The position numbers and the translations under genes were made by a program. A model generated the notes under the pieces. The model made no database searches and was not told the origin of the DNA. It worked only from the letters and a program-made list of their open reading frames with translations. A stretch of 64,000 bases of DNA from Anas platyrhynchos (Eukaryota; Chordata; Aves; Anseriformes; Anatidae): positions 11,643,501 to 11,707,500 of the forward strand of contig NC_092604.1 in NCBI RefSeq assembly GCF_047663525.1. Reading direction: 5' to 3'. This document shows positions 52,301-64,000 of this stretch, piece by piece (position 1 is the first letter of the stretch; each line of letters begins with the position of its first letter).

Positions 52301-55300
52301 TTTCTATGTGACCTTTGTATCTGGCAGCTCAGGAAAGATTTTTGGCTACTATGACTCTTGGGTATAAGGTAAAATACCAGAGCATCAATCTAACTGGCCT
52401 TGAGAAAACTGCAGATAGTAATCCGGCTCCCATTGGGAAGCCCAGACCTGGAAGTGAACAGAGTATTTCCAAGCACTCATCTGTAAATCTTGTCATGATG
52501 CATCAGTCTCATACTTAATGACGTGTTCTTCATACAGCAAGTTTCCATATTGTACTGGTAAAATAGAACTAAATCCCTAGCAGCAGCTTGGGATCCCAAA
52601 TGAGGCAGGAATTAGACATAAAACAAAACCAAGAATTTTTTAAACTTGTTTTACCAGCATTGATATAGAGATCTTTAGTGATGACATTTTTCTTTCACTT
52701 CCCATGCGGGAGGTTTTCTGAAAACAGAGAAAAGGCACTGAGGTGTTCCCTGAAGGAACTGAAGTTATTTATCATCATGTGAGTGAAATTCAAAGACATC
52801 CACTGCACACTTGTGAAATCAGCCTGGGAGAATGACCACGGCCTCGTGTAGAGGTGAAGTAGTCTCGGATGCTCACATTTATCAAGTGAAGTTATCTGGT
52901 TAAGCATCACTGCTGCTAGCAGGAGAGCCTTTCCTCATTAATAGACTTGGCCTTCTTGAATATTGTCAGGGAGAGAATATTTTCCTAATCCTTTCCCTGT
53001 TTGACACCAATCATGCTTGTTAGGCTAAACTAGTGTCCTGCAAGAGAGACGGTCTGGCACCTCATCTGCTTTAAGAAAATCCTGCTGTGATGTGCCTGTG
53101 TCTGTGCAGTGCTTTTCATGCATTGCCACCACTTCTGGAAAAGCTCATTGCTGGTGGGTGTTTCCTGGGTGGGGTGGAGCAGCTGCTGTGCCCCCACACA
53201 GCACCAGGGAGTGATTCTCCTTTATGCCAGACACAGCTCTGGCAGTCCTGGGTGTCCTTCGTGGGTGTTTGCCCAGCCAGGTTTTGGCCTGTGCTGTACC
53301 AGGCAGACTGTGTTCTTCTGCTTTGTTATTCCAAAAGCTTCACCTGAAACGGGGGGGAACATCTTCAGAATATTATTCGTGCTTAATAGAAAGCAACACA
53401 TTTGAAGCTGCTCCAGAAATGAGTTGTGCATTATTTAAAAAGGGAAGAGTATTACTACCTTCCTTGAATCTCACTCTTCTCGCCTATCAGATTTTTTTTT
53501 TTTTTTCCCCGGGATGGCAGGGAGTTGCTTAAAATGAAAAATTGATCATAGTGAACAGCTGAAAACTGGTTTGCATAAGTCACAGTTATTATTCAGATAT
53601 TACAATGCAAGGCAGTGAGGCGCATGAATACTCGCACAGAAGCATTTAAATATAAAAGCTTAGTACTTCCAACCCCAAACAATCCCTGCAGCCTGCCAAC
53701 AAACGAGAATCTTACTGGAATACACATAAATCATCTTGTTTCTGACAAATCCTGAAGAAGCAGGGGGAGGGGGGAACAGAATCCCTTGCTAATTCTCCCA
53801 AGCTGCTGTTTATTGAAATTAGGCAGCAAGGATAAACTATAGCTGGATCAATAATTATCTGTCTAATATAATCAAGTGCCTCCTATGAGAGCCTGCCGTT
53901 AAGCACGAGTTCCTGCCAAAGCCTTGGACGATGTTTCATGCAGAGAGCTATCTGGCGACTCGGATGACGGGAATGCAAACCGAGATGTGTCCCGCTGGAT
54001 GGCTGCACTTCTGGAGGGGCAGCTCCCTCCAGCCACTGACAGCTTCCTTCGTGCTGCTGTTTCTGTAGCTGTTTCTCCTTGTTTGCAGGATGGCAGCACG
54101 GTGCTGGGTGCAGGACAAACAGCAGAGGAGGCAGACTGAGCCTGGTGAACCCAAAGGCTGTGGATCACCTTGATTCTGCAGCAGGCCTGCAGCTGGATCA
54201 GGCATGAGTGGGATTCCTTCACATAACACAACAAGCTGGTTTTTAGGTTGGTTTTATTTGTTTTGTGCTGTAACCTTTCTGTTCTGTCCATTCCTGCTCA
54301 AAGTCCATGATTCTCCTGCCACCAATTCGGATGCTTGTTCAAAAGTGCAGATTTGGGGGTCTGCCTGTGTACCCAAGAGTGGCTGAGCTCTTTGACAGAG
54401 CAACATTATCCGCAGAGAGAAGGATAGAAACAGTAGTGCAGCTGTAAATCAAGAAGCACAGCAAAATTAAGCAGCACTTCCATCAAAACAAGTGAACTGT
54501 GAAACAGAAATATGCAAGAAATGTTTCCAGAAGTGAGGAAATGAAAGGCAGAATCCATTTTACCACATTCTGCCCACCAGGCCCCATCACTTAAATCTGT
54601 ATTTACCATGCAGGTAACGGAGCTGCTAGGGCTCCAGGAAGCCTGCAATTAGGCAGCTGTGCAGACAGAGCTAATTGAAATTCTCAGTGATGAGGATGAA
54701 TGCAGAAAAGTATTCTGATAGTTTTTACCTTCTCCAAAATGCTTTTAACATTCATCAAGAAGTTCCTCGCATTCTTCTGATTTTCAGGCTTCCTACTTGA
54801 AGCTTCACATCTGAGAGTTATTTTGACGGACAACCCAGTTAAACCGTGAATTAGTCATTTACAGGCAACTTTCTTCTGTTTCCACAGTTCAGCTGCAGAA
54901 TATTAAAGGCTTGTAGGTGTTACGGGTAGTCATATATTGCAGCAATAATGTGTCCTACTGCTATGAACATCATTGCAGAATTCATCAATTCCATGAAAAA
55001 TAGTTCCACGTGCACGAGTGTGTAAGTTCACTGCAGTGCTCGTGCCTGGACTGTGCCAATGCTGCCGACAGCAAGAGACATAGATCACTCCGTGATGCTG
55101 CTGAATGCCTCCCTACATACATATGAAAATGCCTCTTTGAAATTAAATTCACAATTTTGGGCCCTCCCCAGCACCCCATAGGTACATCTGTTTTTGGAGC
55201 CACTTAATGTATATTCTGGTAGGCACAGCTTTATATTTAATATCTTCATTTCAAGATAAAATCCTTCCCTCTTGCCTGTTCTCAGATTGAGTGAGTGTGG

Positions 55301-57885
55301 TTGCTGGTACAGCTGTGAAATGACTGCAAGTTTGGGGGTAGTGTAAGGATTCTTATTCCTGTTGGAAAGTGATGCTTCTCACAAATGAAAAATAAGTAAG
55401 CAACGAACACAAAACCAAAATAAGCACGAGGAACTGTACACTCATTCACTGCTCTGGTTGGTGTCCTCTGCAGGTGTAGCCACTCGTTAGATGCAGTCAG
55501 ATGGAGGACCACATAATTAACAGCTTTTCTGACCCTCTAATCTCACAGCCTAGGAACGATCTCTCCTGCTGAAGGTGGCTTCTAACACAGAAGTCCCTTC
55601 TCTAAAGAGCTTGCAATCAGCAGTTAGGCTTTACTAAATGCAATAAGCTAATGTATCTCTATAAAACATCCCACTTGGTATTTGTGTTTCAGATAGCAAC
55701 ACAAATTAGAGCAGGCACAACAACATTCAGATGCAAAGCCATTTCCTCACTAGCTAGCAAAATTGTAATAAATTCGGTACAAAGGAGGTTATTAGAGCTG
55801 CTTGCTAAACTGTTCTGCAGAGGAAGGTCTGGGCAGAGACCTGCAGCTCTCATTACAGCCCACACCTGCCTGAATGTCTCCAGGTGAGCTCTGCTCACAC
55901 CAGCCTTCGAGACCAGCAGGAGATGGTGTTTCTGCTGCTAGCAGGTAGTGGGGGCTCATGTGGCCTTTTCTCTCCATTCTGAGCAGATATTGAATAAGTT
56001 ATTGAATATTATTTTCTATACTGATGAGGCTGGTTCTGCTGGAAGATAAAACCTTAGAAGGATTTCAGGAATTATCTTTATTTTAAAGGAGTGTGAATTA
56101 GTACACTGGGTAACTGTAAGTTGTGTTAGTTTAAAGGAATATCCTAAAGAAACTCTGAGCTATAGGGATCTGAGTAAATTAAGCTTCAGTTTGTTCCAAA
56201 GGAAGAATTTCTGCTAAATAAAACCTTGTATTCAGGAGGAAAAAAAAAAAAAGCTCCTTAAAGTCTGTCAAGAAAAGGAGTGTTTAATACCTGAGCAAAT
56301 AAAATCAGCTACGGGTGCGTGAAATCTGGCTCCTCTGAAATTGCCTACCAAATGAGTGTGGGAAACATTTAAAATTCTAATGTTTTGGAGCTACTTTCTG
56401 ATCTAATTCTCATTTAGGGGAATAAGTTGAGCTGCTCTGAGTTTAGCCAAGTGGAATTGAGATGGCTGTTTGTTGCCCCCTCTCCTGCGAGGGTATCAGG
56501 TGAAATGCGACGGGCTGCTGCTGTGATGCTGAGCTGCGAGGGGCAGGACAGCAGCTGTGGCCTGAAGGAATTCATCCGGGGGGTGTGCGTGTCATTGGCA
56601 CTTTTGCAAGCTTTTCTTTATCATTAAGTTTTAGTCAAGCATCTTTTTATTGCTAGAGCTTCTATTGATTCTAGACAGGTATCTGCTGATTAAAAAAGAA
56701 ACGATAATGATGTTTATTCTAGGGGAGAAAAGTAAGTCTGGATGTCTCCAATGAAGCAGTTTGGCTGTATAGATACCATGGAAGCAGCTTCAAAACTATT
56801 TGTAATACTTTGATCCGGTGATTTGTGGTCGTGCTGTTCTGAGGACTCACGCTCAAGGTGCTTTATGCAGCCAGAGGTCAGCTCTGCCTGGCTTCTAAGA
56901 ACATAAGCCAGCGGCAGTAATGTGTAAGCTGGGAAAGATTTGACCTCTGGACTGTTTATTGATAGGCAGAGGGCATCTTGGCTGTACCTCAGAGCAGGAA
57001 CATGCAAATAAGATGGGTTAAATTTAAGCCTGATGGTCTCACAGTGCTGGACCTCTGCAAAACCTCTGCAAACAGGAGTCCGTTAGCAATAAAATAAGTG
57101 AGCTCAGTAGGAATATGTGCAAAGTCAAACATGTACACGGGTATTTGCAGGGTTGGAGCCCTCCCCAAACGTTCTGCTCGGTGAAGGCATGAATAAAAGA
57201 TCTCCATTTGGCTCGGTGGTCTCTCCAGGCTAGGTTCATTTCTACTTACTGATTATTACTCACCAAATGTAAAGTCTATGGAAATCTAACTAATTTGCTG
57301 TTGTGTTCAGGTAGCTGCGCCCTGCTGAGCTATTGATTGTCTGCACTCGAGGTATGCATGTTATTGTAGGAGGCTCCTGAGCTCTTAGCCTGCCATTGAC
57401 TCCATATTTCTCTGGAGCAAAGGAATTTCCAGGCAGGGGGAGGCTGTAGCTAACTCTGTAAATTTTCGTCTGTGCACTTTACACAGAAACATTTAGAAAA
57501 TGAGAGTGAGCGTGGAAAACTGACATGCAGCAGGCGATTGCAGGGCTCTGCGGGATCTTGTCTGGAGATTCCCATACGCTCGTATGCAATTATGTGCTTG
57601 GCTTTTCTATTTTTGCTCGGCGGAGCACTTCCTCTTGCAGGGGATGTAACATCTCCAGCAGAATAAGTGACAAAGGGTGGGGTGAGGGCTTTATAACCAT
57701 AAGTAGGGATCAGCTCGTGTTTGTCAGCATGGCTAATCCCTCGCCTGTTTCATCACAGCTTCTCCCAGCTGAGCAACAAAGCCTGCAAGGAACCAACTTT
57801 AAAAAAAAAAAAAAAAAAAAAAAGCCTGAAACTAAAGGAAATCAAAAGCAAATTATTTTCCAGATTATAGCCCTCCAGAGCTGCT
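49341..57885. other. Gene-free intergenic region
   Basis: No convincing exon, RNA gene or mobile element. A T tract lies at about 51994-52011 and T14 near 53490. AT-rich conserved-looking blocks occur around 53540-53720 and 55620-55760. Confidence 0.6.
57801..57823 (+). repeat. Poly(A) tract of 23
   Basis: An uninterrupted run of A with no poly(A) signal or recognisable retrocopy immediately upstream, so it is taken as a simple homopolymer. Confidence 0.85.
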
Positions 57886-58270
57886 GAGATATTGCCCATT
57901 TTTCACAGCAGACAAAAACATTTTCCTGGGGATCAATTTAGCTTCCAGAAGTCGGCTCCTTTCAACCCATAATCCATCATATTTCCCCATTTGCAATCTC
58001 TCTGTGTCTGAGTGTTTTAAGTTTCCTATGAATTATTTTATAAAGAGTATAAAGAGGCCTTTCTTCCTGCTGAAATGAGGGAGTTGCCTTTCTGCCCTAT
58101 CAGGTCAGATACCATTAGACTGTTGTACAAGGGGGCCCTGCCATCCATACCTCCATATTGGCAACCACCTTAGTAGGCTCATCTGTCAAAGAGATCTAGT
58201 AATCAATCACTGCGGTGATCAATATGCAGCTTATGCATTCATCATTCCTTTGAGGAGACTATTAGGATGA
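57886..58270 (+). promoter_or_regulatory. Candidate conserved non-coding element with PBX-HOX-type sites
   Basis: About 380 bases of non-repetitive balanced sequence. Near its end are ATCAATCA (58202-58209, reverse complement TGATTGAT, the PBX-HOX bipartite core) and TGATCAAT (58216-58223), then ATGCAGCTTATGCATTC. Motif evidence only. Confidence 0.3.
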
Positions 58271-59469
58271 AGTTGTCAGTGAAAGAGGAACAAAGGGAGA
58301 AATATACTGAGATGGCTGAGGGGTGTGAATGTGTGCCGGGGCAAGAAGAGGAGCTTAAAGAGAGGAAATACAGCCCCAGAGAAACAGGGAAGGGATTTGG
58401 CACCTGGGAGGAAGGAGAAGTTTGTGACAGATTTATTCGGGTGCCCAGGAACACAGTGCAGAGGGTGACTCATCTTTCAGGAGGCAGAGCAGTGTAAGAA
58501 AAAATCCCGATCCCTTGATTGGTGTGTCAGCATGATTTGTGGGCTGCTCTGCCAAGGTAAAACGGGTACCGCGAGCAGCTGGGCACGAGCGAGCCGAGGA
58601 GGAACACGGTGCAGGAAAGCTTACGAATGAGTCCATGAGAAGCACGCCGAGGCAGGCAGAGGGCTATTTATTTATTGCCCTCAACTCGTTCCTTTATTCC
58701 GTTTAATCTGAGCCCGGGAATTATTGCAAACATTGGTGATCACTTCTGCCTTGACAAACACACCGGGGGGCCCTCCAGGTCTCGGCAGCACAGGGACCCG
58801 GAGGCATTTCTGATGAGCCCAGGGCAGCTGGCTGCCAGCACACAGCCACGTTTCCCTTCTGCCCTGCTAGGTGATGCTCTGTACCCTACAAGCAGCGTGT
58901 CCCCGGGGGCACGGGGTGTTCTGTACCCTGCAGGGGGACAGCCCCATGGGCTGGGGGTGTGGGGTTGATGCCTCCAGGCTGTGCTCCCTGGGGAATGGAG
59001 CCCAGCAAGGGATGCAGGGAGAAGGGTGTCCTTCACCTGCTGGGGAAAGGATGGATGCTGGGGCTGTTGGCAGGCAGCTGCAGCTACTGCGATCCCTCTG
59101 GTGTTGCCAGGCCCTCGTGGATGGAGGTTATGGCAATGGGACAGATGGGCTCGATTCCTGTGGTGACAGGAGCAGGGTGGCACCCAGCTCTGATCCCAGG
59201 TCCGGTAGACTCAGGGAAAAGGGTTAATTCAGCTGGGACCCGGGAAAATCGCAGGCTCGCTTATGATTATTCCCTTATCCCGGTGGCAGAGCCATTATTT
59301 AGTCAGTGTAATAATTTAGATTAATTGGATGTAATGCACAACAAATTTATGAGACGGGGAGCTGGGCTCAGCTTTTGCATGAAACTCATCATCGTGATGC
59401 CCTGCCCGAGGGCAGTGGGCTCAGACCTGCCCCTCAGAGAGATGCGGTGCCAGCCCACAGTGCCAGCAT

Positions 59470-59520
59470 GATTTCACCCACTCGTTTTTGTACCTTGCAA
59501 TGTTCCTCTCCCTGAATCAG
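59470..59520. repeat. Direct repeat copy 1 (51 bp)
   Basis: Begins GATTTCACCCACTCGTTTTT and ends CTCTCCCTGAATCAG. It matches 60528-60578 at 48 of 51 positions with no gaps. The flanks do not match. Confidence 0.9.
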
Positions 59521-60527
59521 CATCCTGGTCACTGCAGAGAGATCCCAGGGGGAAAACAGGGCAGGGATGCAGCCTTGCCACACATTTGGATGTGGCTGAA
59601 AGCCCTCAGGCTGTGGTGGCCTTACCACTGTTACCAGTTATGGGTTCATCTCTCCAGCTCGTGAGTGCCCCCAATAAGAACAATGATAAAATAGGAAGGT
59701 GAGAGCAGGTTCCCTTTGTCTTCCAAACACCTCCCCAACGCCCCGGGCTAAGGCAGGGGTCTGCGAAGCCCAGCACAGCCAGATCCCTGCAAACTGGTGG
59801 GACTGGGAGGCTCTGACCCCAGGACATGGAAACAAAGAGAAAAGGGAAAAGCCGGCAGTGTGCTCTGCAGTGCTAATTAGCCTGACCCCAGTGACTGTGT
59901 CTTAAAGCACCACCGATGACCTCTGACCGCCAGGTTCCTCCGCTGTGATCCAATAAAAGCTGTAGGAATGAAGTTTGCTTTGCATGTGGCCCCAGGGTAT
60001 TTGTCTCTTAACTAATTTGTAAGAAACCAGGGAAAACACAGAATCCTTCCATTAACCTTCGTATCCTTACTTTACAAGACCCACTTTCCTCCTCGGGTGT
60101 AATGACCATTCATAAAAGCATCGCTCACCTCTAACCTCGCGGCTCAGCAGCAGGACAGGGGCTGCTCTGCCTCAGGCCGGCACAGGACGTGACAGATGCT
60201 CCAGCGTGCCCACCCAGGAAAGCTCCTCCCGTGGCCATAAAGCAGATTTTTAGGGGCACAGCTGCTGGCAGAGATGTTTCCCCCCGCCCTGAAGCCCAAC
60301 AAGCCCCGAGGGCCGAGTGTGGCTTTGCTGGGGGCTGGTTCCAATCTGGGAGCTTGCCTCCTGCCGTGAGCCCACCCTGTCCTCGCTGTTTTCTCTCTCC
60401 CCGTGTTGGATGCTGACCCAGGCTCGTGTCGTGTGCTCTGGGGCTCGCGGGAGCAGACTGATTATTCCACTTTAAACTTTTGCTAACTGCAAAGCTCACT
60501 TTCGTCCGTCCCTGACCTTGGTGCACT

Positions 60528-60578
60528 GATTTCACCCACTCATTTTTGTACCTTGCAATGTTCCTCTCTCTGAAGCAG
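60528..60578. repeat. Direct repeat copy 2 (51 bp)
   Basis: Begins GATTTCACCCACTCATTTTT and ends CTCTCTCTGAAGCAG. Same orientation as copy 1, 1058 bp downstream, three substitutions. Both share TGTACCTTGCAATGTTCCTC exactly. Confidence 0.9.
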
Positions 60579-61019
60579 ACCCTGAATGAGAAACGGTTCA
60601 GCAGCAAAAATCCAGATCTTAAAAGCTGCTGCAGGCAAAATCCCCATGCGTGTCGCAGCCTGAGTGCGTGACTCAGATTCGGATGTCAGCACAAAAACCA
60701 CAAGCCAAGCCTCCGCGTGAAGTGGCACAAAGCATCCACCCTTCAGGGACCCTTCTCTTGTGCTGAGATCAGTGTTGTCCTGGCACTTCTGTGGGTAGGA
60801 CCATGGGAAGGCCACGGAGCAGCTGTCTTGGCTTTCTCTAAGGTCTAGAGCAGAACTGTGCAAAGGCACCGACGTCCCCAGCAGGGACAGGCACTGTCCT
60901 GATGCAGGACACTGGAGAAAACAAGGACAGGATCTGACATCTCTCCTGCCCCACACTGGTCCAAGCCGTGACCACGAGGCTGGAGTCCTCCTGACAGCCT
61001 CTTCCAGGGTGCAATGCAT

Positions 61020-61210
61020 CTTAGTCTTTGGTACTAATAATTTATTATGGAATTAAGTGTATTGCATAGGAAGCGTGCCAGTAATGCTTTGCCAGTATGT
61101 GTACAACACTTTGTTAATTAAAAGTATTAGGCAATATAGACTCCATTGTTGGGAATTAATCAGTTTAATTATGAAGAGTATTGAGTATCACAGTTAAAAT
61201 AATAGCTTTT
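61020..61210 (+). promoter_or_regulatory. Candidate conserved non-coding element
   Basis: AT-rich non-repetitive block with GTACTAATAATTTATTATGG, TTTGTTAATTAAAAG, a SOX-type CCATTGTTGGG and GAATTAATCAGTTTAATTATG. It is flanked on both sides by GC-rich anonymous DNA. Function inferred. Confidence 0.27.
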
Positions 61211-63479
61211 GCCATACACCAAGGTGAGAGCCTGGCATGGAATATGTTTTTGGTTTTTTCCCCTAAATAGTAAATCATTGCTCACGTCCTTCCCTAGAGC
61301 ACTGTGTGGGCACCAAGCTGCTGACAAGGTGGAGCCCAGGGGTGGTGAAAGGGAAAAGGGTGCCCCAGATTTCCCATCTCCAGCCCACTCAAACCCTCTT
61401 TGCCGTGGCTTTTCAGAGGATGAACCCCGTGCTGCCTCTTTTCTGAGCCCCGCCTGGAGGCTCACAGGTTTCTGAGTGCTGCCTACTCCAGTAAAGCCAG
61501 TCCTGGAGGGAGCAGGGTCACAACAAAACCTTCACCTGTGGTGGGACATGGAGGGCTGCTGTCCCCCAGCCCTCTTCTCCCTATTTTGTCCATCCTTCTC
61601 CTAGCCCAGTAATCACAGCCATATACCTTTATATTGGGAATACTGGGATCTCTTTCACTCCGAGACGAAAAGATCAATTTGGCCTCTTCATTTAAAAAAT
61701 GATTTATTCTCCTTTTATTTCCCTCTCATAAATCAACCCTGGCCAAGGCTCCAGGAGGGCAGGCTCTGAAAAGAATAAAATGCTGAAGCTTGGGGATGTA
61801 AATAAAAACTGCATCCCAAACAGTTTCCAGGCAGCCTCTGGAGCCACGGATTCATCTCAAAGAAAAATAACAGGATGGCATGGGCTCAGGGCAGCAACGA
61901 GCTCCCGAGCCGTGTTGCTTACTTGTGCAGGCTGCTTCAGAGCTGCTGGTATTAGGGTGGAGGTCTGGAAGCCCAGCTCGGGGCTGCTGGGGCTGTGGAA
62001 GTCCATTTCCCTTGTTTGTTTGGGGGATTACTCTTCTCTCTTGGGTAGGAGCGGAGCGCAGGGGGGGGACTGGAGGAGGTTTAATCCCCGAGACAAGAGG
62101 AAACCTTCCAAAAGGTTAATTGCTGGGCTTTGCATTTTGTCTGGTGCGGCTGCTCACGTTACAGCAGCGATGCCATCTGCTCGCACAGCCCGGTGGCCTG
62201 CATAATTCACCAGCTCCAGCGTGTTGGTGTTGGCAGGAGCGCTGCTGGGCTATTCATGAGGAAGTCACCTTTAGGCAGGGCTCAGGTAACCGGTCATCCG
62301 ACACCCCCAGCCTGACTTCTGCCCTCTTGTCCTTTTGCCCTGCCTGTTCCTGCCCCCGGCTTGCAGGAGTCAATGGCTGCAGCGTGCTGGGTGGTCCGTC
62401 CCCAGTGTCCCCCTGCAGTGGCACGGGCTCTGTCCCCAGCCCTGCTCCAGCATCACCTCCTTGCTGCAGCGCCTCTCCAAGAGCAGGGTGGACACAGTTC
62501 CCTGCACCTGCAAAGCTGCAGGCCCCAATCCCATCCAAACACACCGCCTTTTTCCTCCCATCTTAAAAGCTCAACCCATTTAGAAATCCTCTCTTATTTC
62601 CTCAGTGCCCACGGACTTCAGGTCCTACTGGAGAAGCATTTTGGGGCTCCAGTACTCCCAGTACACCGCCGTGCCTATCTCACCGAGGTAACCAACGCAT
62701 CTCGGCAGCACAACGAGAACGGGATTTTTTCCTCCCGCTCCGTGCCCAGACCTTATGTGGGGTGAGTCATTTCCACGAGGGTTCTTAACTTGATATTGAG
62801 TCCGTCTCCTCTGCCAGCGCAGCCTTCTCCTCATCTCCTCCGTGTAACCTGAGTTCTCGCCCCCAGTTTAATAGCTACCTCGCCATGAATATTTAACCGA
62901 GGATCCTAGCAGATGAGCTCCAGCTAACATGTGGCAAACAGATTTCCAGTACAATAGCCCTGCTAAAGTGATGATGCATAAAAGAAACCCTGGGAGGAAA
63001 GGAAGGGGTCATGGCTGGGGAGGGACGGGCACTTGGCATGCCGCAGCTCCAGCCGCCTGCCCCGCTCAGCCCCCAGCGGAAAGAAGGGGCACGGGGCCCT
63101 GGTGGAGCACGTGAGGAGACCTCAGTGAGAGGCAGGCAGAAGACAGCTCGGGCAGATAAACCCAGGCCCTGCTGGTTGGCCTCAAGCCTTACCCAGCTGA
63201 GTTTGGAGTGGTTTAATTGATATCCCTGCAAGCCGATGCAGCCTGCCCTGCTCGCCAGCCCCATGGCAGCAGGTGCCTGGCGAGGAGCTGGCCAGAAGGG
63301 CAACCCCACTGCTGCTGTCAGTAGCCCATCGGCTAGAGACCTCCTGGCCTGAAAGCCGCAGCTGGACACGTAATGCACGAATTTGCATGGTCTTTTGTTC
63401 AGCTCCCTCTTAGCAATAACTTACACGACATCCTCCAGCAGTGAGGGCCACAGTCCGTCACTGATCTGGGGGGAAAATG

Positions 63480-63900
63480 CAGCCTACAGCCTGATAGTTT
63501 TACTGCTTACCAGTTAATTCGTGTACAGAGGGGAACAGAAAATAATTATTTTTGCTCCTTTTCTTGGATACAGTCTTGATTATTTGTGGACGTTTACTGT
63601 ATGCAATTTCCCGATACACTTTGCACAGGTAAATCTGTGGTTTGGGGGTTCATTAATCACAAAATTGAGGATTAACTTCAGATCTAATGAGAGATTAATT
63701 TGGCAATTTCCATTCACCAATGAGGTGAAAACCAACAGTGCTGTCAATAGCAAAAGGTCTTTGTGCTTTATTGAGCAGCCTGAATATTAACAATAATCTC
63801 TGCTGCTCTCTTCAGCCAAAAAAAAAAGATGCTCTGACCCCCACCCCCCAAGGACTCATTAATGATAAAGGGCCCAGATTACCAAATTAAATGGAATTAC
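63480..63900 (+). promoter_or_regulatory. Candidate conserved non-coding element near window end
   Basis: AT-rich block with AAAATAATTATTTTTGCTCC, TTCATTAATCAC, GAGGATTAAC (GGATTA core at 63669-63674, PITX/OTX-type) and GAGATTAATTTGG. Motif content resembles homeodomain-driven enhancers. No direct evidence. Confidence 0.28.
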
Positions 63901-64000
63901 TTTGACCCAAGCAAGGGCAACAGGTTAATTTTTGCATAAACCATGGCCGTGTGCAGGCCTGAATTGCTCTCCAGGCCTGGGCCTGGGTGCGGGGCTCAGA
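63901..64000. other. Window end, nothing recognised
   Basis: Mixed sequence turning GC-rich. No exon or repeat seen. Confidence 0.6.

Larger units (their letters stand above)
58271..63480. other. Gene-free intergenic region with a duplicated 51-mer
   Basis: Mixed GC-rich anonymous sequence and AT-rich islands (59230-59370, 59930-60120, 61020-61210, 62800-62960). Frames on both strands have no family resemblance. It contains the direct repeat at 59470 and 60528. Confidence 0.6.

Noticed and set aside
57801..57823. Poly(A) run as a possible retrocopy tail
   Set aside because: No poly(A) signal, target-site duplication or recognisable gene copy lies upstream.
26260..64000. TMEM250/NACC2 exons expected downstream of LHX3 by human gene order
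   Set aside because: I looked for the short membrane protein and the BTB/BEN protein and saw no matching frame. They probably lie beyond the window.

Overview
The window is vertebrate genomic DNA, most likely from a bird. Genes are split into GT-AG introns, a homeobox gene sits in a CpG island, and the interspersed repeats I can recognise are mainly CR1 LINEs. One CR1 copy (about 32855-33890) still has an open reverse-transcriptase frame and ends in the ATTCTATG-type octamer tail of bird CR1. I cannot name the species. Nothing looks prokaryotic or viral.

Two genes lie head to tail on the + strand. Positions 1 to about 16900 hold the 3' part of QSOX2 (quiescin sulfhydryl oxidase 2). Seven coding exons give 477 codons: the end of the redox-inactive thioredoxin domain, the helix-rich linker, the FAD-binding ERV/ALR domain, the C-terminal CxxC, a membrane anchor and a 3.8-kb 3'UTR. 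The 5' exons lie outside the window. Positions 19067-25092 hold a complete LHX3 LIM-homeodomain gene of six coding exons and 395 codons, with two LIM domains, the homeodomain and the conserved C-terminus. Its 3'UTR runs to about 26.25 kb. QSOX2 next to LHX3 in the same orientation matches the human 9q34.3 order. The products are unrelated: one is a Golgi/secretory disulfide-forming enzyme, the other a pituitary and motor-neuron transcription factor.

Between the genes (16.9-19 kb) are a CA-rich low-complexity tract with an old antisense CR1 tail inside it, and two AT-rich islands with homeodomain and PITX-type motifs just upstream of LHX3. The LHX3 CpG island spans about 18.6-23.2 kb and contains a 15-16 bp minisatellite. 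It also holds a candidate second first exon at about 20.38-20.65 kb: an ATG with a good Kozak context, a GTAAGG donor in the correct phase for LHX3 exon 2, and an upstream TATA-like box.

From 26.3 kb to the end I find no convincing protein-coding exon. This is LHX3's downstream flank, where mammalian pituitary and neural enhancers of LHX3 have been mapped. It holds the CR1, a lone GGTATAAAAGGG box, many AT-rich blocks that look like conserved non-coding elements, a CpG-rich patch at 48.84-49.34 kb with a 9-bp tandem array of MYB-type YAACGG hexamers, and a 51-bp near-identical direct repeat 1058 bp apart (59470 and 60528). All enhancer calls come from motif content and base composition only and need alignment to other genomes.
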